In this document: positions 8,368 through 17,275 of the stretch, piece by piece
How the letters are laid out: each line of letters opens with the position of its first letter
Position numbering within the stretch: the first letter of the stretch is position 1
Assembly (NCBI GenBank): GCA_024699495.1
Contig: JAILPK010000083.1
Span: 1 to 43,758 of the forward strand
Source: Bacteroidaceae bacterium
GTDB lineage: Bacteria > Bacteroidota > Bacteroidia > Bacteroidales > Bacteroidaceae
DNA: 43,758 bases
Direction: 5' to 3'
The notes under the pieces: generated by a model
Told to the model about the DNA's origin: nothing
The model's input: only the letters and a program-made list of their open reading frames with translations
Databases searched by the model: none
Program-made: the position numbers and the translations under genes

Positions 8368-9453
8368 TTATGGTTGCAGATTCATTATGGTATTGCGGGG
8401 CTCGCTGGAACTTGCTTTTATGCAGTCGGTATCCAATTGCTTCTTATAGGCAACCCATTGTGCCGCAAGCCATGGTATGTTGTTAAAATATTCAACTCTC
8501 TTGATGTTCGTTTCCGTGGCCAGGACTCTGTTCACCAGAGGTATGGCTGCATTATGCTTGTCCAGGTCATTAGTCTGCTTCTCGACGTCCGTGATAAGTT
8601 TTTTGAAGATTTCTATTGTCACCCAGAAGTTGTCCAGCTTTTTGTAGTGAAGCTGCATCTCTTCTTTTTTGACGTCATCGGGAATATTCTGCATGACTGC
8701 ATTTATTGCCTTCTTGGCTTCGGAGACATCAAAGGAGGTGTAAGGGCGTTTCAGCACCTCGCCCGAGAGTTGATATGCTTTCATCTCCTCAACCAGAGGG
8801 GCCAGCTGTTTAGCCGCATTGGCTACAGTGGGACTTTCCCCGGACAGTTCTACATATTGCGAGTAGGCCGAAAGTAAGTCTTGAAGGTTTATCTCGCTGT
8901 ATTTTTTGCTGAGCCACGCCTGCAATTCTGTGCTGCACATCTGTTCCAGGCGCATAGCACGGAATTTCTTGAGAGATTCAAGCTGTTTGTTTAGGGAAGC
9001 AATCTCTGTGGAGTCTGCTTTGTGCTGTTCCTTCTGTTTGGCAGCCATCTCGCCGAGTTGCTTGAGAGCTGCTTCTTTCTCCTTCTGCAGTTGTTTCTTG
9101 TCTGCTTCCAAGGCTTTTGATTTGGTCCACTTGTCGCTGCCCTTCAGAGAGTCACTATTATATTTTTTTGTGAGTTCACGCAAATCCTTTTTTACAGAAG
9201 TAGTGTCTTTCTTAAGCCCTTGGATTACAGTAATCAGAGAATCTATTTGTCTTTGTTTGGCTTTTTCTACAGTCTCCAGTTGGGTAATACGCTGGTTCAG
9301 GTTTCTGATTGTTGCCTGATCGCCTGTGAGTTCCGGAGTTTGCGCAGGAGCTGGTGTCGGCTGTTCATCCTGGGCTGTAAGGCCAAAAGGGCAGAAGGCA
9401 GCGAAAGCCAGCAGCAGGGCGTATGTCTTCACAGTTTCTTTTATAGACTTCAT
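8368..9453 (-). CDS. Secreted periplasmic coiled-coil protein, unknown function
   Basis: The protein has a clear signal peptide (hydrophobic AYALLLAFAAFCPFGLTAQ, cleavage near residue 27) and a Pro-rich spacer. A long heptad-like coiled coil follows (about 45-165, rich in Lys, Gln, Leu and Glu), and the C-terminal half is helical. No catalytic motif is visible. It is packed between the 284-aa gene (12 bp) and the 542-aa gene (7 bp), so it is almost certainly co-transcribed. With a periplasmic location and coiled coil, it could bridge the periplasmic parts of its membrane-anchored neighbours; that is inference from context. Confidence 0.85.
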   Translation of the reverse strand: MKSIKETVKTYALLLAFAAFCPFGLTAQDEQPTPAPAQTPELTGDQATIRNLNQRITQLETVEKAKQRQIDSLITVIQGLKKDTTSVKKDLRELTKKYNSDSLKGSDKWTKSKALEADKKQLQKEKEAALKQLGEMAAKQKEQHKADSTEIASLNKQLESLKKFRAMRLEQMCSTELQAWLSKKYSEINLQDLLSAYSQYVELSGESPTVANAAKQLAPLVEEMKAYQLSGEVLKRPYTSFDVSEAKKAINAVMQNIPDDVKKEEMQLHYKKLDNFWVTIEIFKKLITDVEKQTNDLDKHNAAIPLVNRVLATETNIKRVEYFNNIPWLAAQWVAYKKQLDTDCIKASSSEPRNTIMNLQP

Positions 9454-9465
9454 ATCATTTCACAG

Positions 9466-10320
9466 TTAGGGATTAACTTTCGCGTCCATCTCCACTTTTA
9501 TGGTGGCGAGGTTGTCCAGTCCGTATCTGGTTTCCTCGTTTGCGAAGTTCTTATATATCTGGTTGAGCAGATTAAGGTTATCCTGGGTGGCTTCGAGCGT
9601 GCTGAAATAATCTACAATCTGACGGCTCAGGCTTGTATAGAATGAGGGGCGTTGCCCGTTGGTTGCGGCGCGCAGCCTGTTCTCCTCTAAGCCCTGCTGA
9701 AAGCCAGGCAGATGCTTTATCTCCTTGAAGAGGCGGTTGTTGAGATAGCTTTTTGCTGTGCTCACCAAAGAGTTCTGCAGACTGACAAAGGACCTCCAGT
9801 CGGTGGTTCTCGTGTCGAATTTCGGAGTAATAAAGTGTTTCTTATGGACAAAGCTGTTCACATTCGTGTAAAGCTTGTGTATAGCCGTTACGTTTGCTAT
9901 GCGCGGGTCGTTTTCCATCTTCTCGGCCTTCGACAGCATCGAAACTCCTGCGAATTGCTTCTGCAGGGCAGCATCATTGAAACTGTCGCTGTGCAGAGCG
10001 TTGTTGTAGCCTTCGCATGCTTTGTTTACCGCGGTCTCGCGCAGGCAGTTGTTGACTTTGTTGAAACCCTCCAAGGAGAACATCTTCATCGCTTTGCTTT
10101 GGTCTATGTCAACCCGCTGCTCGCGGTAGAGAGCCTCGTTCCATCCGCTCTCGGATGCCCAGGCTTCCCGGATTCGGTTGCATTCGTCAGTGATGTTCAG
10201 TTTGTCTTCGCTGGCATATTCTGTGGTAGTATTACCTGTAAACAGGCGGTTCCAGTTGATTGCCAAGAAGATACATCCGGCAAAAACGACAAATATTGCA
10301 GCTAATTTTATTATCTTCAT
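9466..10320 (-). CDS. Membrane-anchored helical protein, unknown function
   Basis: The protein starts with one hydrophobic segment (residues 5-23) that serves as an uncleaved anchor or signal. About 260 polar, mainly helical residues follow, without a family motif I recognise. It contains Asn-rich helices and a conserved-looking DTRTTDWRSF segment. The gene lies 5 bp after the 626-aa gene and 12 bp before the 361-aa gene, part of a very compact run (10326-6732) encoding an inner-membrane/periplasmic set. Orientation with the C-terminal part in the periplasm is the simplest prediction. Confidence 0.8.
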   Translation of the reverse strand: MKIIKLAAIFVVFAGCIFLAINWNRLFTGNTTTEYASEDKLNITDECNRIREAWASESGWNEALYREQRVDIDQSKAMKMFSLEGFNKVNNCLRETAVNKACEGYNNALHSDSFNDAALQKQFAGVSMLSKAEKMENDPRIANVTAIHKLYTNVNSFVHKKHFITPKFDTRTTDWRSFVSLQNSLVSTAKSYLNNRLFKEIKHLPGFQQGLEENRLRAATNGQRPSFYTSLSRQIVDYFSTLEATQDNLNLLNQIYKNFANEETRYGLDNLATIKVEMDAKVNP

Positions 10321-10325
10321 ACTAT

Positions 10326-12206
10326 TTAATTATTCTCTGGTTTACTTTCCCATTCGCTGATAGCCTTGCTTGCCTTCGATATGTTATCCCAGGTAAATGG
10401 CTTGTATTTACTTAAGACTTCATTCTCCAACTTGGTGGCTTTCAGCTCATCGCGCTTTTTGAGAATGTTCTCGATAGCATTCTGCTCAGACTTCGATACA
10501 GCACTTTTGCTTTTCCACCCGGTATGATTGCGGCAGCCTTGCAGGTCGCTCTTGTTCAGCAAAGCCAGAATCTCGGCTCTGTCCTGAGCTTTCTTCGCTT
10601 CTTCCTGCTGCTTCTTCTTTGCTTCTTCTTCTTCTGCTTTCTTTTTCTTGGCTGCCTCCTCAGCTTTATTCATCTCATCTTCAACTTTTTCCACCCGTTT
10701 TGCTTCATCCGTTTCAGGAGTGGTTGGCTCGGGGGCTGTTGCTGGGTTGTCATCGGGTGATAGGTCAAGAGTTCCTGCGGACATAGCCTTGGTGCTGTCG
10801 TTCTGGTTTGCGGAAAGTGTGTCTCCATAAACTACATCGTCATCGCCCGAGGGCGTATTACTTGGTTCGTTGTTTCCAAGAAGCCACCATAGGCAACCGA
10901 CAAGAAGACAGCCGCATGCGAATCCTACCAGGGCGCTGATAATCAAGGATTTCCGTGAGTACCCCGCCGCTGTTTCAGGAGCGGCAGCAGGAGCCGCCGG
11001 CATTTCGGGAGAAACAGGCTTGGGGCTTGTTGGTCTTGAATGGGGCGTTGCGGAAGCTGCAGAACTTTTTTGATAAGAGATAGTGATGGCCACATCATGC
11101 TTAGACTTATCTGTCTGAGACGTAACGCTAAAATAGTAATCTCCGCAACGCGATGGCATCAGTTTTGCCTCTCCTGTGGCTATTGAGGCGTCAATCTGAT
11201 ACGGGTCGCTGATGGGAGAGGCGATAATATCGCTTATGTCTTTTCCGGATATCAGAAGGTGTATCTTGCCAGACTTGAGCAGATTGATTATAGCATTCTT
11301 GTCTTCCGTCTGCAAATCTTTGGACCCGGAGCGTTTCAGAACTACTTTAACGGTGTATTTCACTATACGTTTGGGAATGGTGCAATGTATGGTCTCCGTC
11401 ATCGGGTCCAAACGGACGTTGGCCCCCTCAAACGACATCTGCTGACCGGCGGCTGCAAGCAGTCGGCCCAGGGAGAACGACACATTTGTGTATTCTACCA
11501 TGCTGGTGCTTTCGAGCGCGGTGGTATATTTGTCTTCGGGATTCCGCAATGCCTGACCGGTTGGAGTTCCGTTTACTATTATATTATATGTATGTACGCG
11601 CGGGATTTCCAGGTTTTCCAATCCGATGGAATTCTTACAGAGAGCTCCGATTTCAATCTCCTTGTATGATGCAAATTCGGGGAACTGAGTGTCACGCATG
11701 AAGTCGGCCATCTTGTCTGCCGGCACATTGAGCGTTCCGGTGAGCCCGTTCGGGTTCATCTTGATATATGCATAAGCGGAGGGGACCAGAGAATACTGAC
11801 TGACAATCTGGCGGAATGGCTCGTCATCAATTTCCTTGTTGATAAAGCTGTGACGGCCGTCGGTCTGCGGCGCCATATAGTTGGCCACAAACAGGTTATA
11901 TATATCCTGAAGCAGGGTGTATGGGCTTTTCCCATCTGCAAGGCACTGGTTTGACGGAATCGTAATGGCAATGCTGAGAACACCTGAAGCATCAGCATCA
12001 AACGACTTTACCCTGATGTCAAGCATCATATACATGATATATCCGTCGCCGTGTTTTACAAGATATGAAGGGTTGTCCGCTATTAGGGATGAGCGGTCCA
12101 TGTTATCCCCTTCGTTACCTGCCAGGACGCCTACGGTGACCAGTGGCGCAAAACCTGCGCGACGTTCTTTAGTTCCTCCGATGCGGAGGCCTATCTGTGG
12201 GATCAT
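10326..12206 (-). CDS. Single-pass membrane protein with LADGKSP domain and C-terminal YKPF module (paralogue of the 542-aa protein)
   Basis: Not a recognised family. The N-terminal domain carries IPSNQCLADGKSP (83-95) and FPEFASYKEIEIGALC (175-190), matching the 542-aa paralogue. A second region (about 200-380) is unique to this protein and looks beta-rich, ending in the strand DVAITISYQ. A Pro/Ala linker leads to a membrane helix (420-443), then an acidic spacer, a Lys/Glu/Ala coiled coil (about 505-540) and the C-terminal module with LSKYKPF shared with the paralogue. The 115-bp gap to the P-loop gene upstream contains palindromic repeat R3, which lies in the presumed mRNA leader. The stop codon is 5 bp from the next gene. 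Confidence 0.85.
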   Translation of the reverse strand: MIPQIGLRIGGTKERRAGFAPLVTVGVLAGNEGDNMDRSSLIADNPSYLVKHGDGYIMYMMLDIRVKSFDADASGVLSIAITIPSNQCLADGKSPYTLLQDIYNLFVANYMAPQTDGRHSFINKEIDDEPFRQIVSQYSLVPSAYAYIKMNPNGLTGTLNVPADKMADFMRDTQFPEFASYKEIEIGALCKNSIGLENLEIPRVHTYNIIVNGTPTGQALRNPEDKYTTALESTSMVEYTNVSFSLGRLLAAAGQQMSFEGANVRLDPMTETIHCTIPKRIVKYTVKVVLKRSGSKDLQTEDKNAIINLLKSGKIHLLISGKDISDIIASPISDPYQIDASIATGEAKLMPSRCGDYYFSVTSQTDKSKHDVAITISYQKSSAASATPHSRPTSPKPVSPEMPAAPAAAPETAAGYSRKSLIISALVGFACGCLLVGCLWWLLGNNEPSNTPSGDDDVVYGDTLSANQNDSTKAMSAGTLDLSPDDNPATAPEPTTPETDEAKRVEKVEDEMNKAEEAAKKKKAEEEEAKKKQQEEAKKAQDRAEILALLNKSDLQGCRNHTGWKSKSAVSKSEQNAIENILKKRDELKATKLENEVLSKYKPFTWDNISKASKAISEWESKPENN

Positions 12207-12221
12207 AGGATTATAGAATTA

Positions 12222-12273
12222 GGAGACTCTCCCCCCGCCCTCCCTTGTAGGGAGGGAGCGAAATGAGGACAAG
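12222..12273 (+). repeat. Palindromic repeat copy R3 (solitary)
   Basis: Solitary copy with the CCCTCCCT-TGT-AGGGAGGG hairpin followed by GAGCGAAATGAGGACAAG. It lies between the stop of the 604-aa P-loop gene and the start of the 626-aa gene, so in the mRNA it would form a stable hairpin 16 nt before the 626-aa start codon. It could attenuate or stabilise part of the transcript. Confidence 0.85.
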
Positions 12274-12321
12274 AGGTGAAGAGCCATGATGAATATTATA
12301 TGAAGATTATAAATGCGCAGC

Positions 12322-14136
12322 TTAGCTGATACTCTCTTTAAAGCGGTCCCACCATGTCTTTTCCTTCTTGCCGGCGGTCACAAAGCGGATGGTATCAATA
12401 ATCTTGCGTGTCTCTGTGTCATTGAAGTCGAACACATCGCCGAGGAAGAATTTCCCGAGCGAGAAGGTGAACACCTGTGGCCGGTAGTTGGTGGAGACGT
12501 TTATGCGTTTTGTCTGACGGCAGTAGGTCTTCAGCTGCTCCACAGGACCGAAGTATTTGGAGGTAAGCAGTTCCCTGGCTTTTTCCAGACGTACGTCAGC
12601 CTCGCCCAGCATGTCTGCCTTGGTGACGATGAAATGAATGGCATCTACACGCTGCATAACTGCCTGGTTCTCGGGGAGTTCAAAGAGGGATACGAACTGG
12701 TTGAGGATAGAGAGCTGGGAGATGTATTTCTTGCGGATTCGCTCATCGATGACATTTCCCTCGTTGTCCTTCACTTGCTCGACATATTCTACCTTCACCT
12801 TATCTTTTGTAGAATCGACGATGATGAAGAAGACCTTGCGGTTCTCGTTTTGGAGCAGGTTGGTAGCACCCGTTCCCATATCAGCAAATGTGACCTTGCT
12901 GGACTCGGCGATTCGGAGCGCGAACTCCTCACCGGACATTTCAACGAGATTGATGTGATGCTGAATGTAATTGTCCCCTTTTGTCTGTTCGCTGACCTGT
13001 CCGTTTATAGTAGTAACGAACTTGCCAAATGTGCGGCCCGGGGTGATGCCTGCGTGAACATATTCCTGAAGAGCAGACGCATAAGGGCCACCGTTGGTTT
13101 TCATATTGAGGGTATATCCCTGTCCGTTGGCTCCGGCCAGTCCCATCAGCAGACAGGTCTTACCGGTTCCCGGGGTTCCGAAGAGATAGATGTCTGTGCA
13201 GCCTGCAGGAGCTGTGATATTGGGGTCTTCAATCTGATAATCCTGAATTACGGGGAAGAGGTCGCGGTCCAGCTGCAGCTTTTCCCAGCTCTCTTCTGTG
13301 ATCAGTTCCTCGTCTTCCAGCTCCCAGCGCGTAAATATGTCTGCTGCAAGTAGGCGCTCGACATCGTCCTTGCTGTATTCTGAGGGATTGGATTTCATCT
13401 TGGCCAGTTCCTCATCCCTAAGCTGATAATAGAGCGCGTTTACTTCATTGATAAATGGGCTGTCAGGATTGTTGTCGCGATAGTCGTCAACAAGGAATAT
13501 GTCCCCCGAACGCTTCACGCTGTCCCATTCGCCAAAACTGGCTATGGCATTATTCGCTTCTGCAGCATGCCGCCCTAAGGGCCAGTCGGAGAGGTAGCGG
13601 TTCAGACTGTGAATGCTTATGGCATTCTTGGTGTTTTCCCACATGAGGTCGTCCAGCTCATCCATGTGGACGCTGCTTGGATACTTTAATTTGTAATTAC
13701 GCAGGTTTGTGTAGTTGCCGCGTTCCAGAGTGGCCCAGTCCGACTGCTCGCGGGCTGCGGCTTCAGCCTCTCTCTGCTTCTGAATGACATCGGCCAGTTC
13801 CTGTTGGAGAATGTTGGTAAGACTTTGTGCTTCGCCTGCCTTGGGGCCATCGGAATACCGCTGCAGATAAGTGGTAACCTTACGCTGTACATCCTGGATT
13901 TCAGCGGGTGTGTTGCGGGGTGACGATTCTATCTCATTCCAAAGAGCAACTTCTTCTGGTTTACGGCCAGCTTCGCGCAGTTGTTCAAATACGAGTTGAG
14001 GAACGACCCCTTCCAGATCGTTCACAGACAAGTCTTCGTAGGTCTGCAGGAGTTTTACCACTTTCTGCAATTCTATATTGGGCTGTTTTCTCAGTTGGTT
14101 GAGAAGTGTCGCTTTGTTTCCGTTTAGTGTTGCCAT
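12322..14136 (-). CDS. P-loop GTPase-like protein with N-terminal helical repeats
   Basis: Residues 1-300 are helical and include repeats of the type Y-x(2)-Y-x(3)-P-x(3)-H-x-DE followed by W, as in TPR-like segments (about 133-235). The nucleotide-binding domain has Walker A GTPGTGKT (320-327), a hydrophobic strand VFFIIVDSTKD (435-445), and TKAD (505-508), which fits the G4 guanine-specificity motif NKxD/TKxD. The G3 position is atypical: the best candidate is LVEMSGEE (397-404), so an Asp is replaced by Glu. A GTPase-type assignment is therefore likely but not certain. There is no membrane segment, so it is cytoplasmic and could energise the neighbouring membrane proteins. It lies 51 bp after the four-TM gene in the srf block. 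Confidence 0.8.
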   Translation of the reverse strand: MATLNGNKATLLNQLRKQPNIELQKVVKLLQTYEDLSVNDLEGVVPQLVFEQLREAGRKPEEVALWNEIESSPRNTPAEIQDVQRKVTTYLQRYSDGPKAGEAQSLTNILQQELADVIQKQREAEAAAREQSDWATLERGNYTNLRNYKLKYPSSVHMDELDDLMWENTKNAISIHSLNRYLSDWPLGRHAAEANNAIASFGEWDSVKRSGDIFLVDDYRDNNPDSPFINEVNALYYQLRDEELAKMKSNPSEYSKDDVERLLAADIFTRWELEDEELITEESWEKLQLDRDLFPVIQDYQIEDPNITAPAGCTDIYLFGTPGTGKTCLLMGLAGANGQGYTLNMKTNGGPYASALQEYVHAGITPGRTFGKFVTTINGQVSEQTKGDNYIQHHINLVEMSGEEFALRIAESSKVTFADMGTGATNLLQNENRKVFFIIVDSTKDKVKVEYVEQVKDNEGNVIDERIRKKYISQLSILNQFVSLFELPENQAVMQRVDAIHFIVTKADMLGEADVRLEKARELLTSKYFGPVEQLKTYCRQTKRINVSTNYRPQVFTFSLGKFFLGDVFDFNDTETRKIIDTIRFVTAGKKEKTWWDRFKESIS

Positions 14137-14187
14137 ATAAATGTGATAAGTATAATGGTCAAAAAGTGAATTTAGGATATGAACAGA

Positions 14188-15144
14188 TTAGAGGTCAGCG
14201 CCTCCGGATACATACTTGCCTTTGGATATGGGCACTACGGACGAGCGCGGGGCCACAAAGTAGTTGAGCAAGACCATCAGATGGAGCAATATCAGCAGGA
14301 TAAGTCCCAATGGTGTTATCCCGTCGGCTACACGCAGGTTTTGTGCGAACAGGGGAGCGGGCGCTGTTCCGAGGTCGAACTTGGCATATCCGCTTAATGT
14401 GTAAGGTGCACCGGAACCGCCTTCAATTACAGGAATCAGTTTGTATTCGTTTTCGAGGGTCGCAATCTGCTCGTTTATCCTGAGCCAGGCCAGACTGTCC
14501 TCAGTCTCCAATGAGGCAGCCAAAGACGGCAGTTCGAAGTAATTCCAACTGTTGACCTGCTCCTCCATCTTCCCCAGATATTCAATAACCTCTTCAGGTA
14601 CTTGGGTGAGAGATGAAGCTTTAGCGCCCCAACGGTCGGGGTCACCCACGACCACCTTTTCCACATATTCAGCCAGGGCGTCTCCTTCGGTGGCTTTCTG
14701 GCCGGAGGCTTTATAATTCTTGATTTCTTCTACAGCATACGAGAGGAATGTGGTGCGCTGTTGGTCATAATTCGCATATAATGCCTTTATTGCTTCGATT
14801 TCAGACCGGGCCTGCTGTTGCATTTCAGCTGATTGGCCTGTAATATGGAAGAACCGCAGGAAGGGAGATGCGCACAAGACAGCTACGATGATGTAAACAG
14901 CTACGCAGCACCATTCGACATAACGCCAGTTTTTTGCATTTTCTTCAGCTCCCTTGGCTTTGATTGCCATGATGAGCAGGAATGCCAAACCGGCGACTAA
15001 AGCGACAGAACCGATTATTGCCCCTCCCGGTTTGCCGTCGGCTGAATGCATGAGCATTCCGAAGAATGATATTACGCCAATTCCTGCAAGACCGGCTAAG
15101 GCGATGATATTAGCAATTGATATCTTGCTGCTGTCTGATTTCAT
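14188..15144 (-). CDS. Four-TM inner-membrane protein with periplasmic or cytosolic helical loop
   Basis: Four hydrophobic segments are visible: about 10-32, 42-62, 77-97 and 275-296. A 175-residue helical domain lies between the third and fourth segments. The arrangement resembles a membrane-integral stator or anchor more than a transporter, but no family is recognised. The C-terminal 20 residues are polar. It sits between the subtilase (61 bp) and the P-loop protein (51 bp), which suggests it is a membrane partner of the NTPase. Confidence 0.8.
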   Translation of the reverse strand: MKSDSSKISIANIIALAGLAGIGVISFFGMLMHSADGKPGGAIIGSVALVAGLAFLLIMAIKAKGAEENAKNWRYVEWCCVAVYIIVAVLCASPFLRFFHITGQSAEMQQQARSEIEAIKALYANYDQQRTTFLSYAVEEIKNYKASGQKATEGDALAEYVEKVVVGDPDRWGAKASSLTQVPEEVIEYLGKMEEQVNSWNYFELPSLAASLETEDSLAWLRINEQIATLENEYKLIPVIEGGSGAPYTLSGYAKFDLGTAPAPLFAQNLRVADGITPLGLILLILLHLMVLLNYFVAPRSSVVPISKGKYVSGGADL

Positions 15145-15185
15145 ATTGATATGATTTATTTAATGGTTGATATTATTTGTTGTTT

Positions 15186-15245
15186 GAGGAATGTCTCTCC
15201 GCGCTTCAGTTCACTTTCTCCATGAGGAATGTCTCTCCGCGCTTC
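15186..15245. repeat. Short direct repeat at the 3' end of the subtilase gene
   Basis: The same 22-bp sequence (core GAATGTCTCTCCGCGCTT) occurs at 15186-15207 and 15224-15245, offset by 38 bp. The second copy encodes the RGETFL residues of the subtilase C-terminus; the first lies just after its stop codon. This is a partial tandem duplication that could interconvert by slippage. Confidence 0.85.
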
Positions 15246-17242
15246 TTTCCGTGGCGTACCCAGTAGGCTTCCAGCATGCGGTCTTTGTTGGGGACGCATA
15301 CGTAGTCGTCGTGGTTCACGGTGTCGCCGTCTTTACTTACGGCGTCGCCGTCTTGAATAAGCACTATACGGTCCTGCTCCCATTTTACGGAGAGACGGGC
15401 GGTGTATATACGTCTGGAGTTGATTGTATGGTGTTCCACCCTTCCCTCTGAGGTAGAGGTGAAGATGAGGTAGGTCCACATATCGTCGATCTTGGCACCC
15501 GTATCTGCGTTGTTGAGCGAGAGTTCGTTGGTGCTTCTCCACTTGCCTATAATCAGGTCGTGGTTCTTCATTAGGTCGTCGAAGTTAAGCAGCTCGCCAC
15601 CCGTGGCATCCAGAGCGTCTTTGATCTGGATAGTAGGTCCGATGGGGTGGGTGGTGTCGGTCTGCTTGGCAGTCATGGTGAGGATTTTGATGACTTGGTC
15701 TGTAGTGAGGTCTTTCTTCTTGCTCTTCAGCAAAGCAACGGCTCCTGTAACCACAGGCGCAGCCATCGATGTGCCGTCCATCTCCTGAAGGCCATCCTTC
15801 TCTGACACTTTGAAGCCCAGTTTCTTCCATATAGCAGTACAGCGCTTGTCGGTAGCACTCCAAAGCTTGACGCCGGGGGCCGCCACGGTGCTATAGTTCA
15901 AGCCAGCTTCCTTGACGATGCCGAAATTACTGAATGAAGCCATCTGTCCTTTGCCATCCACAGCTTCCACCTTTATGAACTCATTGCTGCGGTTCTTGGG
16001 GTCCATGCCGCTCAGCAGAGTGCTGTTGCCGGCGGACGTGACAAGAACACACTTATGGTCGTTGGCTACCTTTACAACATATTTCCAGAGCTCCTCGCCA
16101 AGTTTGCTGCATTGGGTGGCAGCCACCTGGTCTCCCAAAGGAATCTGCCCTTTAATGTTGGAAGGATAGGCGCGTCCCATAGAGAAATTAATAACATCAG
16201 CACCGTGGTATATGCCGTAGAGAATGCCTTCTATCATGTTGGCTGTCGTCAGCTGGGTCCCTAATGATATTGGAATCCAGGTGCATTCAGGGGCTATGCC
16301 AGAGCAGCCAATTTTGTTGTTCTGCTCACCAATGGCTATACCGGCTACGTGAGAGCCATGGCAGTAAGCGGCAAGTTCAGCTTCTGACGCCGGTCTGCGG
16401 GATGGCGGCTGGACGTTGCGTGTTCGCGTGGGAATATGTATGGGGTCAGTGAAGCGCGTGCCTATCTCCGGGTGTGCAAGGTCGAAATAGCTGTCAACTA
16501 TCCCGACTTTGATATCCTTGGAGCCGCGTGTGATCTCCCACGCCTCATAAGCTTGGATGAGACGAAAGTACTCATCGTAGGCAGGTGTGGAGAATCCCGG
16601 GTCTGAGGGTTTTCCCCCGTCTTCGAGTATCTCGTTTGTGGCTACGCGGAAATCGATGTCCGTAATCTGCTGCGGCAGTTCGTTAGCCACCTGATTGACT
16701 TTATCCTGAGGCACAGTAAGCACCATGGTTCCGATGGTCGGATTGTAATACAGCACTTTATATGCGGGGTCGGGATATATTTGTTTGAATTTGCGGGCAA
16801 AGTCGGCCATATCGCGTTTGAGATCCTGCGAATTGAATATGACAAAGAGCTGATCTGCAACAATCTGCGATAGGGTGTCCTCCGGATTGGTGATTATCTG
16901 TGAGGAATCGATAGGGGGAATAAAATTATCCTCCGGAGCGGGCAGTTCAGGCACTCCGGGGATGGAGTCGTTCCAATCCTCTACGAGTGACGTGTCACGC
17001 AGTTCCTCCGGCAGGTTTATCAGGGAGTCGGGCGGGGTGGTGAATGGATCATCCTTGCCGCTGCCGCTGAATGGATCATCTTTATGGCATCCTCTAATCA
17101 GAGATATCAGTAAACAGATTAGAACCAACCCCGTCAGGAACAGCAATGTCCGCCATAGGCACCCCCAGGGGCCCCACGGCTGCCAAAACGGGAATGAAGG
17201 CTTGCGTACGCGCCCGTTTTTATCGTAAAATATGCGTTTCAT
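15206..17242 (-). CDS. Membrane-anchored S8 subtilisin-like serine protease
   Basis: The catalytic triad of family S8 is complete: Asp250 in VGIVDS, His295 in CHGSHVAG, and Ser492 in DGTSMAAP, with the oxyanion Asn406 in SAGN. An N-terminal membrane segment (about 29-50) follows a Trp/Pro-rich cytoplasmic start, and a duplicated DDPF linker comes next. Residues 130-200 resemble an I9-type propeptide. The C-terminal 110 residues begin LIIGKW and look like a lipocalin-type beta barrel. The predicted protease domain is therefore extracytoplasmic. It lies 33 bp after srfC and 61 bp before the four-TM gene, so it belongs to the srf operon and may process components or incoming proteins; the substrate is unknown. 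Confidence 0.9.
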   Translation of the reverse strand: MKRIFYDKNGRVRKPSFPFWQPWGPWGCLWRTLLFLTGLVLICLLISLIRGCHKDDPFSGSGKDDPFTTPPDSLINLPEELRDTSLVEDWNDSIPGVPELPAPEDNFIPPIDSSQIITNPEDTLSQIVADQLFVIFNSQDLKRDMADFARKFKQIYPDPAYKVLYYNPTIGTMVLTVPQDKVNQVANELPQQITDIDFRVATNEILEDGGKPSDPGFSTPAYDEYFRLIQAYEAWEITRGSKDIKVGIVDSYFDLAHPEIGTRFTDPIHIPTRTRNVQPPSRRPASEAELAAYCHGSHVAGIAIGEQNNKIGCSGIAPECTWIPISLGTQLTTANMIEGILYGIYHGADVINFSMGRAYPSNIKGQIPLGDQVAATQCSKLGEELWKYVVKVANDHKCVLVTSAGNSTLLSGMDPKNRSNEFIKVEAVDGKGQMASFSNFGIVKEAGLNYSTVAAPGVKLWSATDKRCTAIWKKLGFKVSEKDGLQEMDGTSMAAPVVTGAVALLKSKKKDLTTDQVIKILTMTAKQTDTTHPIGPTIQIKDALDATGGELLNFDDLMKNHDLIIGKWRSTNELSLNNADTGAKIDDMWTYLIFTSTSEGRVEHHTINSRRIYTARLSVKWEQDRIVLIQDGDAVSKDGDTVNHDDYVCVPNKDRMLEAYWVRHGKKRGETFLMEKVN

Positions 17243-17275
17243 CTATTAATTTAGACTATTGATATTTGACAATCT

